Origin: Betaproteobacteria bacterium
GTDB taxonomy: Bacteria; Pseudomonadota; Gammaproteobacteria; Burkholderiales; Burkholderiaceae
Length of the DNA: 7,268 bases
Direction of reading: 5' to 3'
NCBI GenBank assembly: GCA_015654605.1
Contig: JAATGO010000353.1
Coordinates: 1-7,268 of the forward strand
The position numbers and the translations under genes are program-made. Each line of letters starts with the position of its first letter. Positions within the stretch are counted from its first letter, which is position 1. The notes beneath the pieces are model-generated. The model made no database searches and was not told the origin of the DNA. It saw nothing but the letters and a program-made list of their open reading frames with translations. Positions 1 through 7,268 of this stretch are shown piece after piece.

Positions 1-22
1 ATCCCAATCGATCAGATTAAAC

Positions 23-55
23 AACAAAGCTCTGACTTTTCGCCAGAGCTTTGTT
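23..55 (-). terminator. Hairpin terminator downstream of amtB
   Basis: A perfect 12-bp inverted repeat (AACAAAGCTCTG / CAGAGCTTTGTT) with a 9-nt loop lies 65 nt past the amtB stop codon. On the minus strand the stem ends in a T-rich run (TTTGTTGTTT), as expected for an intrinsic terminator of the porin-glnK-amtB operon. The plus-strand side is also T-rich, so it may also serve a gene arriving from beyond the left edge. Confidence 0.8.
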
Positions 56-120
56 TGCGCCGAGGTCTTCCCTCTACCTCGGCAAAGAGCAGCAATCACC
101 AAAAGTACTGCTACAGCTGA

Positions 121-1503
121 TCAGGAATGATAAGCAGACTCACCATGGCTGGAAATATCCAGACCTTCGCGTTCCTCTTCTTCCGTCACACGCAAGCCAA
201 TAACCATATCGACCAGTTTAAAGGCAATGATGGAAACAACCCCTGACCATACGATGGTAATCAACACGCTCTTGACCTGCACACCTACCTGATGTCCCAT
301 CGCAAAATCAGCTGCCCCCGTACCACCCAGACTTGGTGCTGCAAACACGCCTGTCAAGATCGCGCCCAGGATACCGCCGATGCCATGGACACCAAATACA
401 TCAAATGCGTCGTCCATACCCAACACCCGCTTCAGTCCACTCACACCCCACAAGCAAATTGGGCCTGCCAGCAAACCAAGTACGATGGAGCCCATTGGCC
501 CGACAAAACCGGCAGCAGGGGTCACAGCAACCAAACCAGCAACAGCACCGGAAACCGCACCCAACATGGAAGCCTTACCTTTGATCAAAGTTTCCACAGC
601 ACTCCAGCTGATCGCCGCGGCGCTCGTCGCAAAAATAGTATTGACGAAAGCCAGGCCAGCAGTACCATTTGCACTTAGCGCAGAGCCAGCATTGAAACCA
701 AACCAGCCAACCCACAGCAAGGATGCACCAACCATAGTCAATGCCAATGAGTGTGGCTTCATTGGTTCCTTACCAAAACCAATTCGCTTACCAACCATAT
801 AGGCACCTACCAAGGCAGCAACACCCGCATTGATATGAATCACGGTACCACCTGCAAAGTCCAGCGCACCGTCCTTGAACAACATGCCTTCAGGCGCCCA
901 TACGATATGCGCAATTGGTAGGTAACAGAAAGTAAACCACAACGCAGAGAACCACAAGACAGCAGAAAATTTAATCCGTTCAGCAAATGAACCGACAATC
1001 AGCGCACAAGTAATGGCAGCAAATGCTGCCTGGAATCCGACGAACACATACTCAGGAATTGTTCCCGATAAAACGTCCGGCTTGATGCCGTTCAAGAACA
1101 CTTTATCAAACGTGCCAATAAAAGATCCTCCACCACCAAATGCCAGGCTGTATCCATAGATCGCCCATAATACTGTGATGAGAGAAAATACCATGAACAC
1201 TTGCATTAGCACGGACAGCATGTTTTTGGCTCGTGCCAGCCCACCATAGAACAAAGCAAGTCCAGGAATACTCATCATGATGACCAGCAACGTCGCCGTC
1301 AACATCCATGCTGTGTCGCCGCTATTGAGCACTGGTGCTGGCGCGGCTGCAGCAGCAGGGGCATCCGCGGCAGGAGTTGGGGCAGACACCGCCGCCGTAT
1401 CTGGCTTAGGCGCATCTTGTGCCTGCACCGGTGCGGTAAAACTGACCGCAAACATCAAGGCGCCAATTGCCAAGACTCCCGAAACCATCTTTTTAATACT
1501 CAT
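121..1503 (-). CDS. amtB: Ammonium transporter AmtB
   Basis: Inner-membrane ammonium channel of the Amt/Mep/Rh family, 460 aa. Residues 1-28 form a signal peptide ending in PVQA. An Ala/Pro-rich periplasmic linker (about 30-58) follows, then the 11-helix Amt core from about residue 62. The paired pore histidines are H223 (in VIHINAG) and H373 (in FGVHGIGG), 150 residues apart as in E. coli AmtB (H168/H318). The Phe-gate residues F157 and F161, and the NAGSA motif (271-275) after F270, are present, as is the folding/binding Asp D215. The C-terminal tail carries the conserved EREGLDISSHGE segment that contacts PII proteins. The gene is third in the operon, 11 nt after glnK. The ribosome binding site AAGGGG (1511-1516) overlaps the glnK stop codon and sits 7 nt before this ATG, which supports the start and suggests translational coupling. 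It appears intact. Confidence 0.97.
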   Translation of the reverse strand: MSIKKMVSGVLAIGALMFAVSFTAPVQAQDAPKPDTAAVSAPTPAADAPAAAAAPAPVLNSGDTAWMLTATLLVIMMSIPGLALFYGGLARAKNMLSVLMQVFMVFSLITVLWAIYGYSLAFGGGGSFIGTFDKVFLNGIKPDVLSGTIPEYVFVGFQAAFAAITCALIVGSFAERIKFSAVLWFSALWFTFCYLPIAHIVWAPEGMLFKDGALDFAGGTVIHINAGVAALVGAYMVGKRIGFGKEPMKPHSLALTMVGASLLWVGWFGFNAGSALSANGTAGLAFVNTIFATSAAAISWSAVETLIKGKASMLGAVSGAVAGLVAVTPAAGFVGPMGSIVLGLLAGPICLWGVSGLKRVLGMDDAFDVFGVHGIGGILGAILTGVFAAPSLGGTGAADFAMGHQVGVQVKSVLITIVWSGVVSIIAFKLVDMVIGLRVTEEEEREGLDISSHGESAYHS

Positions 1504-1514
1504 GCGATTTCCCC

Positions 1515-1517
<3 letters not shown>
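1504..1517 (-). promoter_or_regulatory. amtB ribosome binding site overlapping the glnK stop codon
   Basis: On the minus strand, AAGGGG (1511-1516) shares bases with the glnK TAA stop (1515-1517) and lies 7 nt before the amtB ATG. This arrangement favours translational coupling, so AmtB and its inhibitor GlnK would be made in a fixed ratio. Confidence 0.7.
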
Positions 1518-2650
<1,133 letters not shown>

Positions 2651-2714
2651 GACGTCCCTCTAGGTTTTATTTAAAAACAAATTGTGTCATTTTTCGATCT
2701 TTGCAAGGATCTTA

Positions 2715-2732
2715 TAGCAGGAGCCATGCCAA
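2715..2732 (-). promoter_or_regulatory. Sigma-54 (-24/-12) promoter of the porin-glnK-amtB operon
   Basis: The minus strand reads TTGGCATGGCTCCTGCTA, close to the sigma-54 consensus TTGGCAC-N5-TTGCT. The invariant GG and GC dinucleotides are separated by the required 10 nt. This puts the transcription start near 2705, giving a leader of about 55 nt before the porin ATG. NtrC-like dyads lie upstream at enhancer distance, which makes the assignment considerably stronger than the motif alone. Confidence 0.82.
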
Positions 2733-2832
2733 CTCGTTTTGAGTGATCCTCGTTACATTTTCCCTGCGTCTTCTATGATTTTTCACAATATCTTCACATT
2801 TTCGCACTGGAAAAAATCAATCCACATGATTT

Positions 2833-2849
2833 TGCACAATATTGGTGCG
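2833..2849. promoter_or_regulatory. NtrC-binding site 1 (proximal)
   Basis: TGCACAATATTGGTGCG closely matches the known NtrC dyad TGCACNNNNTTGGTGCA, with both half-sites (GCAC and GGTGC) nearly intact. It is centred about 135 bp upstream of the predicted sigma-54 start, a usual enhancer position. Confidence 0.78.
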
Positions 2850-2905
2850 ATAATGAAAGGAGGATGAAAGACTTTTGTTAACGAATGTCTTGCCTAATGT
2901 AAATA

Positions 2906-2922
2906 TGCACCAATATGGCCTA
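2906..2922. promoter_or_regulatory. NtrC-binding site 2 (distal, degenerate right half)
   Basis: TGCACCAATATGGCCTA has a perfect left half-site (TGCACCA) and only the TGG core of the right half. It is 73 bp, close to seven helical turns, from site 1. This places both on the same DNA face and fits cooperative binding of NtrC dimers. Confidence 0.55.
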
Positions 2923-3068
2923 TGCTGATAATAGGGGAATCCTGATAACCAAGTAACCGAGAGAGTAGAACAGAGTAAAAGCGAATGAGAACCAAATAAG
3001 AACGTTTCCCGTTCGAGCACAAAGCGTTACACTGAGCGAATTCAAGCACCAACCGAATAGAGGACATC

Positions 3069-3344
3069 ATGGATAAACCACAATTTTTTGAAGATATGCA
3101 GGCTAAATTTAGCAAGGCTCTGGAGAATTCTCCTGCGAAAGACATTGAAAAAAACGTTAAGGCAATGTTAACCCAGGGATTTTCAAAACTAGATCTGGTC
3201 ACCCGCGAAGAGTTCGATATTCAAACGCAGGTACTCGCCAAAACACGCGCTAAACTCGAGGCTCTTGAAACGCGCGTTGCTCAGTTGGAAGAAGAACTAA
3301 AGATGTCGCAAAAACCATCACAATCACCGCAAGAACCCTTATAG
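3069..3344 (+). CDS. ubiK: Ubiquinone biosynthesis accessory factor UbiK
   Basis: A 91-aa protein of the UbiK/YqiC (BMFP) family, a small accessory factor that works with the cytoplasmic ubiquinone-biosynthesis machinery and has membrane-fusogenic properties in vitro. The core LDLVTREEFDIQTQVLAKTR (about 41-60) matches the diagnostic LDLVSREEFDVQTQVL segment of E. coli YqiC. It is followed by a coiled coil (about 58-78, KLEALETRVAQLEEELK) that supports trimerisation, and a Pro/Gln/Ser-rich tail. The length is normal. AGAGGA a few nt before the ATG supports the start. The gene is divergent from the nitrogen operon and shares its long regulatory intergenic region. It is intact, in contrast to everything to its right. 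Confidence 0.93.
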   Translation: MDKPQFFEDMQAKFSKALENSPAKDIEKNVKAMLTQGFSKLDLVTREEFDIQTQVLAKTRAKLEALETRVAQLEEELKMSQKPSQSPQEPL

Positions 3345-3396
3345 CAACAAGTCGTGCGTCATAGCAGTTTTGCGGCTCTCTTGTCCATATGTATGG

Positions 3397-3415
3397 CAGT
3401 CATTTTAGATGACTG
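3397..3415 (+). terminator. Possible weak terminator after ubiK
   Basis: CAGTCAT and ATGACTG form a 7-bp stem with a 5-nt loop 52 nt past the ubiK stop, followed by TATTAATAT rather than a clean T run. It is the only plausible hairpin between ubiK and the convergent decayed operon, but it is weak. Confidence 0.35.
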
Positions 3416-3441
3416 TATTAATATGACGACCATTACCCTTC

Positions 3442-3464
3442 AAAAGCGCAGCGACTAACTGCGC
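3442..3464 (-). terminator. Terminator of the decayed minus-strand operon
   Basis: GCGCAG and CTGCGC form a GC-rich 6-bp stem with a 7-nt loop. On the minus strand the stem is followed directly by TTTTG. It lies 15 nt past the stop codon (3480-3482) that ends the ABC ATPase remnant, which is the expected place for the terminator of that operon. Confidence 0.6.
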
Positions 3465-3479
3465 AATGACATTGTTTAT

Positions 3480-3866
3480 TTAAAGGCGGACACCTTCAAG
3501 AAATTTATGCAGCCGAACGGACTCCGTCTCTTATAGAAGTATGTCTGGAGCTGCATCATAAAGAACCTCACCTTTCCCCATGTAAATGATGCGATCCGAC
3601 ATTTTGAACGCGAAATTCACTTTGCTAACACTCTGTCATTTTTGGGTCAGATTCTTCCATCCCTTTTAGAAACAGCTCTCCTTGCAAAGAAACTGTACTA
3701 TGATTGAGCTTTTCCAAACCATTAAGACATCGAATCAAAGGCATTTTCTCCGAGCCTGATGGTTCGATGATAGAGATAACTTCACCCCACTTCACTTGCA
3801 AATCGACACTTTTGATCACCTCATTACTGCCATATGATTTACGCCTTCCCGTCAGTCCTAGCTACC
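3480..3866 (-). pseudogene. Decayed polar-amino-acid ABC transporter ATP-binding protein
   Basis: Remnant of a GlnQ/HisP-type ATPase, normally about 240-250 aa and the energy subunit of an amino-acid importer. The N-terminal part reads GRRKSYGSNEVIKSVDLQVK followed by a ruined Walker A: EPSGSEKMP where the family has GPSGSGKST. RCLNGLEKLN follows. The frame stops at 3625. The tail reappears in another frame (about 3537-3617) as FAFKMSDRIIYMGKGEV, matching the family's FAREVSDRVIFMDKGEI region. A further frame shift leads to SVRLHKFLEGVRL and the stop at 3480-3482. The Q-loop, the LSGGQ signature and Walker B are missing entirely, so a large internal deletion is certain. It cannot hydrolyse ATP. 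Its first residues abut the truncated binding-protein gene. Confidence 0.88.
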
Positions 3867-4424
3867 GGGGAGATATGTCCAAATATCTGAGAAACTGCTG
3901 TGTCATCAAATTGCACATCAGCAGCATGTGCTAGCAGCGCTTGTGCCGCCAAAGGAGAAGAGGAGTATTCCTAAATGGTGATCGGTCCTTTACTGTTAGC
4001 CACACAATATTCTGTCGAAAGCTTATTCAACATTGGTACCCACGCAGCACCCTTGAGAGAAACAACTCGCATGCCACATAGATCTTCCGGCTTTTCTGGA
4101 TGAGCTTTACTGTCTGTGGCCGTCAGCAGTGATCCACCCGTTTTCAGATAAGGAATGCGGTCAATTTGCTTAGCACGTGCCGGAGTAATATGTAGCGCCG
4201 ATGCCACTACATCATAACGATAATTGGCAATACCAAGAACCAGATTGGCGAAACGGGTATCCTCTATCTTCATCGACAAACCGAGACCCTTACTGATTTT
4301 CACCATCATCTCCGGTCCCTTCATGTATTGTTTTAACGGGTTCGGTGACAGTGCACACCGATGTCACAAAGCTGGTGATCAACATACCGCTTTTCAAAAC
4401 AGCGGCTTTCCATTTCGTGTTCAT
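3839..4424 (-). pseudogene. Decayed amino-acid ABC transporter substrate-binding protein
   Basis: Remnant of a family-3 periplasmic solute-binding protein. The original start (4422-4424) has a good GAGGAAA ribosome binding site and encodes a signal-peptide-like N-terminus (MNTKWKAAVLKSGMLITSF). A frame change and a loss of roughly 40 codons follow. The lobe-I core then reappears at 4324: YRYDVVASALHITPARAKQI, corresponding to the family's GRYDVVVSGMTITPERAKQV signature. An in-frame TAG (3971-3973) interrupts ITI*EYSSSP, probably a former Leu TTG codon. Reading continues beyond it as AAQALLAHAADVQFDD, a typical hinge-side motif. The C-terminus is missing because the gene is joined by deletion to the ATPase near 3855-3866. 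The ligand cannot be named; polar or cationic amino-acid-like compounds are usual for the family. Confidence 0.88.
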
Positions 4425-4458
4425 AGTGTATTTCCTCAAAAAGTAGGATGTACTGCAA

Positions 4459-5575
4459 TTAGAAAGCAATGGCCGGCATTTCACGTGGCGCGCTTGATCA
4501 AGATTTGCGGCTCCGAACCTGTAATGTGTATATTTTCTTCATGAACAATCATCTTGCCCGGTGCGTATTCCATACCAGGTTCGATGGTGATTACCATCCT
4601 CGCCTGCAGCACGGTGTCATCGCTTGGCATATGTGATAGCGGTTCGGTCAACTGCAGGCCAAGGCCAAGTCCATGCCCCAACCGGCCAACGTTGTTACCC
4701 AACATACCGGCTGGCTGTAGTACTTTCATCATCGCGTAATAGAGTTCGCCGTTGTTGTTCCAAGCAAGGCAATTGCCATAGCAGCTTCTGGGGCATCCCA
4801 TACGGCCTCATTCGCACGCACCGCAACATCTGACACCTTGCAAAAGCCAAAATTGCGATCAAAATCACAAAAATAACCGTTAACTGTCGCACTCACATCA
4901 ATAATGATGTACATCACCATCTTCGATAACACGGTCGCTCGGCCGGGAAATAATTTGTTCATAACCACCATTGCCAGAAGCAGACACAATAAAGGGAACG
5001 GCATGAGCCCACCTTGGATGATATCTACGACAAAAGAGCCTGAGCGATTTCGCGCTCTGTCTGATCACAACGTGCAGGTGATGGCAACTTCGCAAAGGCA
5101 TCGCTGGCAATGGTGCAGGACTGCTTAATATATTTCACTTCAGCGGCAGATTTGATGGCACGTATATTCCAGATGCATGGTGAACCATCTACCAGCCCTG
5201 TTGTGGTGAGTGTTGTTTTCAATACAAACAGATCATTAAGGGGCATACGAACCGCAGATTCGCCTCCTAATTCCATTTCAATACGCCCATAGCGGTGAGG
5301 CAATTTCTGAAGCGCCTCTGCCAGCAACGATATACCATCATCTGCTGGTCGTGGTGCCGACCAGCTGCGCGTTTCTGCAATCCAGCTACCTTTGAGCAAG
5401 GGCGTGCCAATTTGAAGAACGATGGCAAGACATTTACCATCAGCAGGAATAATGAAAAACCAGGGGCGAGTTGGGCTTTCCCAGAACTGACTATCAAATC
5501 CAGTGAAATACCGAAAATTTGGCGGTGACGTTACTAGCAACGCATCCAATTGATGTTGATGCATCTCCGCTTGAG
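4459..5575 (-). pseudogene. Decayed M24-family metallopeptidase (Xaa-Pro/creatinase type)
   Basis: The creatinase-type N-domain survives in frame within the fused reading frame at 5025-5570 (LDALLVTSPPNFRYFTGFDS, then FWESPTRPWFFI). The catalytic pita-bread domain is spread over three frames: PFIVSASGNGGYEQII (about 4960-5010), IIIDVSATVNGYFCDFDRN (about 4852-4910), then GRLGHGLG, TIEPGMEY and VHEEN (4520-4690). The five expected metal ligands (Asp, Asp, His, Glu, Glu) are recognisable but never in one frame. Shifts occur near 5030, 5000, 4910, 4750 and 4490. After the last one the ending PREMPAIAF and a stop at 4459-4461 are still readable. A 6-bp tandem duplication at 4656-4667 adds an extra Gly-Leu to HGLGLGLQ. 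The family hydrolyses Xaa-Pro peptides or related C-N bonds. It probably acted on the compound imported by the adjacent transporter. Confidence 0.9.
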
Positions 5576-6032
5576 TAGGACTCTCACTGACGCCCTTATG
5601 AATGAAGATAAATGAACGACAGCCTAGACGTGTTGCAGCAGCAACAGAGCGTCCGTGATTGCCATTAGTCGCGCAGGTGATCGTCAGACTTGCGGCAATG
5701 TCGGCGACTTCGTCACTATCAATGTTTTCCGGACCAAGATATCTCCCCAGATTTCTGCTGGCTTCTGACAATACAAGTTTGACGACAGCATGTGCACCAC
5801 CTAATGCTTTAAAACTCTTCAATGCTGAACGCTGCCCCTCATCCTTCACCAGAATTCCACCAAGTCCAATGCATCGAGCGAGCGTTGCCAGCGACAATAA
5901 TGGTGTCTGTTGATGAGCAATACAGGCGAGATGATGTCGAATGGAACCGATACAGAAGGCGAAAACTCTCTCTATCCGCGTCTGAGCCTGTGGCTTAAGA
6001 AACTGGTCAGACGAATTGATATGAAGTTGCAT
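5565..6032 (-). pseudogene. Truncated diaminopropionate ammonia-lyase-like PLP enzyme, fused to the M24 peptidase
   Basis: Residues 1 to about 153 of the 335-aa open frame (5025-6032) match the N-terminal part of a fold-type II PLP enzyme of the diaminopropionate ammonia-lyase group, normally close to 400 aa. LVKDEGQRSALKSFKALGGA (61-80) carries the PLP lysine K75. ATNGNHGRSVA (121-131) is the phosphate/active-site loop, with Asn where the family usually has Asp. HKGVSE (145-150) is also typical. The remaining half of the enzyme is absent. Around SPTQAEMH (151-158) the frame passes straight into the peptidase. GAGAG precedes the ATG at 6030-6032. Threonine dehydratase or an ectoine-type EutB are relatives, but KDEGQR...FKALGG fits the ammonia-lyase better. 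No catalysis is expected from the half-domain. Confidence 0.8.
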
Positions 6033-6057
6033 TGCAAAGCTCTCAAACGAAATGGAG

Positions 6058-6080
6058 TATACGAGAATATATCTCGTATA
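6058..6080. promoter_or_regulatory. Perfect palindrome in the divergent promoter region (candidate Lrp/AsnC operator)
   Basis: The arms TATACGAGA and TCTCGTATA are perfect 9-bp inverted repeats around a 5-bp AT spacer. The site lies between the start of the decayed catabolic operon (6032) and the divergent Lrp-type regulator (6154), inside very AT-rich DNA. Dimeric Lrp/AsnC regulators bind AT-rich dyads of this size next to their own genes, so an operator is the natural reading. A factor-independent hairpin role is unlikely here. Confidence 0.6.
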
Positions 6081-6153
6081 AGCGCAGAATAATTATTCAA
6101 TTCGATATGATTTTAGATAAACTTTCTCTTGAAAATTAACTGGTAGAAATAAT

Positions 6154-6614
6154 ATGAGACGACAAACGCATATAGATGACTATGATCGAAAGATTTCGGA
6201 AATCGCCCAGTAAAATAACCAAGTGCCTGCGAGCGCGCTTTCAGAAAAAGTGAATCTTTCTCTTCCGGCAGTCGCCAAACGACTACGCCAATCTGGCATA
6301 ATTAAGGCTGACAGAAGCGTATTGTCACCAGACCTGCTCGGCGTCAACACAACAACCATCGTGAACGTATCGGTTGAAAATGAAGCGGTAGAACAACTTG
6401 ATGAAATCCGTGAACGCTTCTTGAAATGTCCGCAGGTTCAACAATGCTACTACGTGACTGGCGACGTTGATTTTGTGCTGATCATTGCAACGCGTGATAT
6501 GAAAGAATACGAACACTGACTCGCGAGCTTTTCTTTGAAGGTGGTAATGTCCTTCGCTTTAGAACATATGTAGCCATGGAGAGAGTCAAGGTATCAATGG
6601 ATCTAACACTCTAA
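6154..6614 (+). pseudogene. Decayed Lrp/AsnC-family transcriptional regulator
   Basis: The original gene starts at ATG 6154 (MRRQTHIDDYDRKISEIAQ) and is cut by TAA at 6211-6213, one base change from a Gln CAA codon. The same frame continues with the helix-turn-helix ALSEKVNLSLPAVAKRLRQS, then the RAM effector domain (TTTIVNVSVENE, CYYVTGDVDFVLII). The last motif is the usual V.G.DF.L Lrp core. A one-base loss near 6516-6520 ends that frame with a TGA. In the next frame the protein carries on (LTRELFFEGGNVLRFRTYVA, ending SMDLTL) to a TAA at 6612-6614. The intact protein would have been about 153 aa, the family's usual size. Its place divergent from the decayed operon suggests it was the local substrate-responsive regulator. 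Confidence 0.9.
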
Positions 6615-7268
6615 TTTTCTATTGATCAGCAGACATATATCCATCATGTACTTTGCAGATCAAATGCACTTGTATATTGCTACTATTTTCTCCTTCGCTT
6701 CGTCAACACCAACACCGAACAATATATTCGCGGAACCGCCATTAATTCGCGAAACTACTATTAATACTCAGTCACTCAGCCTCTTATTGGTCTTACCATG
6801 TTAAGCAACAGCTAGTAGAGTGACCGCTATGCATGGGTTCTATCTCGTTTATTTGACTAGTCGAATTTTTGCATTGCAGCGTATGCAAAGCTATAAAAGC
6901 TGACTTTACGTATTGTGCGACTAATCTACACAATCTTGAAAATAAAAGCGTTTGTCAAATTAAAGCGGCGCTTCTAAAGTCCGTTCAGGCAAACAGTAAA
7001 AGTAGTGCAGGTATATTGGAAAAATGTGGCAGAGGGATGAGTATTGCATCTCGGGATATTCGTAACGCCGTTACTGCATCAACCAATCGGGTGTACGACA
7101 GCGTTGCCTTGTCGTCCAGCGCTCATGTTTGGTTGTTTTCGTTTGGATTTCCAGTACAACAAGATCCAGCACGGCGTTCTGCGTTTCCCGCCCTTTCTCT
7201 CCGACTCCTGCAAGTCGCTCATCGTCGCGGTAACCCAATCCGTGTTGCTTCGTGCCGTTGTTGTTCAA
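6615..7268. other. Unassigned region without a recognised gene
   Basis: No recognisable protein, RNA gene or mobile-element end was found in these 654 bases. The stretch 6615-7030 is AT-rich with short broken frames and looks like old non-coding or eroded DNA. From about 7070 the composition becomes richer in G and C. A plus-strand frame stays open from 6857 to the right edge (137 codons, first ATG at 7037). A minus-strand frame from the edge ends at 7071. Neither has a motif that I can place, and one may be the shadow of the other. Confidence 0.4.

Noticed and set aside
292..802. Plus-strand open frames of 83-140 codons opposite amtB
   Set aside because: They are antisense shadows of the well-supported amtB coding strand, with no ribosome binding site or family motif.
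2901..3068. A second sigma-54 promoter for ubiK on the plus strand
   Set aside because: No GG-N10-GC pair with a supporting TGGCA context was found between the NtrC dyads and the ubiK start.
2817..3202. Minus-strand open frames across the intergenic region and ubiK
   Set aside because: They overlap the promoter/NtrC region and the antisense of ubiK. Their translations have no recognisable motif.
4224..4833. Plus-strand open frames opposite the binding protein and peptidase remnants
   Set aside because: They are complementary to clearly homologous minus-strand coding DNA and carry no motifs of their own.
4459..5030. Programmed ribosomal frameshifting as an explanation for the split peptidase
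   Set aside because: There are at least five shifts in different directions plus deletions in the neighbouring genes, without slippery sites paired to structures. Decay explains all of it.
3480..6614. Sequencing errors as the sole cause of the broken genes
   Set aside because: Errors might explain some single-base indels but not the large internal deletions, the in-frame fusion or the P-loop substitutions, and the adjacent genes are clean.
6622..6804. 60-codon plus-strand open frame
   Set aside because: It has low-complexity composition, no ribosome binding site and no recognised motif, in AT-rich DNA where such a frame is expected by chance.
7054..7070. GTAAC / GTTAC short inverted repeat as a terminator or recombination site
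   Set aside because: The arms are only 5 bp with a 3-nt loop and no T run, and no second copy was seen in the window.

Overview
The window looks like a piece of a betaproteobacterial (Burkholderiales-type) chromosome of moderate, slightly AT-leaning composition. The assignment rests on the gene set and order, which I recall as typical of that group: ubiK, then divergently a TorF/Gcw_chp-type porin, glnK and amtB. Genus cannot be fixed from sequence alone. Oxalobacteraceae-like or Polynucleobacter-like bacteria are both possible.

Left part (1-2922) is intact and functional-looking. Three minus-strand genes form a tight nitrogen-uptake operon: an outer-membrane porin-like protein, the PII signal protein GlnK, and the ammonium transporter AmtB, with 11-nt gaps between them. 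A strong terminator hairpin lies downstream of amtB. Upstream of the porin gene there is a well-matched sigma-54 (-24/-12) promoter on the minus strand, and two NtrC-like dyads lie about 130 and 200 bp upstream of the predicted start. The operon is therefore very likely switched on by NtrB/NtrC under nitrogen limitation. GlnK would then close AmtB when ammonium returns.

Middle (3069-3344): ubiK, a small ubiquinone-biosynthesis accessory protein, intact on the plus strand.

Right part (3480-6614) is a graveyard. Four decayed genes lie on the minus strand: a diaminopropionate-ammonia-lyase-like PLP enzyme, an M24 (Xaa-Pro/creatinase-type) peptidase, a polar-amino-acid ABC substrate-binding protein, and the ABC ATPase. 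A decayed Lrp/AsnC-type regulator is divergent on the plus strand. The genes carry nonsense codons, many single-base frameshifts and large internal deletions. One deletion fused the N-terminal half of the PLP enzyme in frame to the peptidase. Another joined the binding protein to the ATPase, removing any permease gene between them. The operon's terminator (3446-3464) and a perfect 9-bp-arm palindrome in the divergent promoter region (6058-6080) survive. I read this as a former Lrp-controlled uptake and breakdown system for an amino-acid or small-peptide-like compound, lost by genome erosion.

From 6615 to the right edge I recognise no gene. An unassigned open frame runs off the edge on the plus strand.
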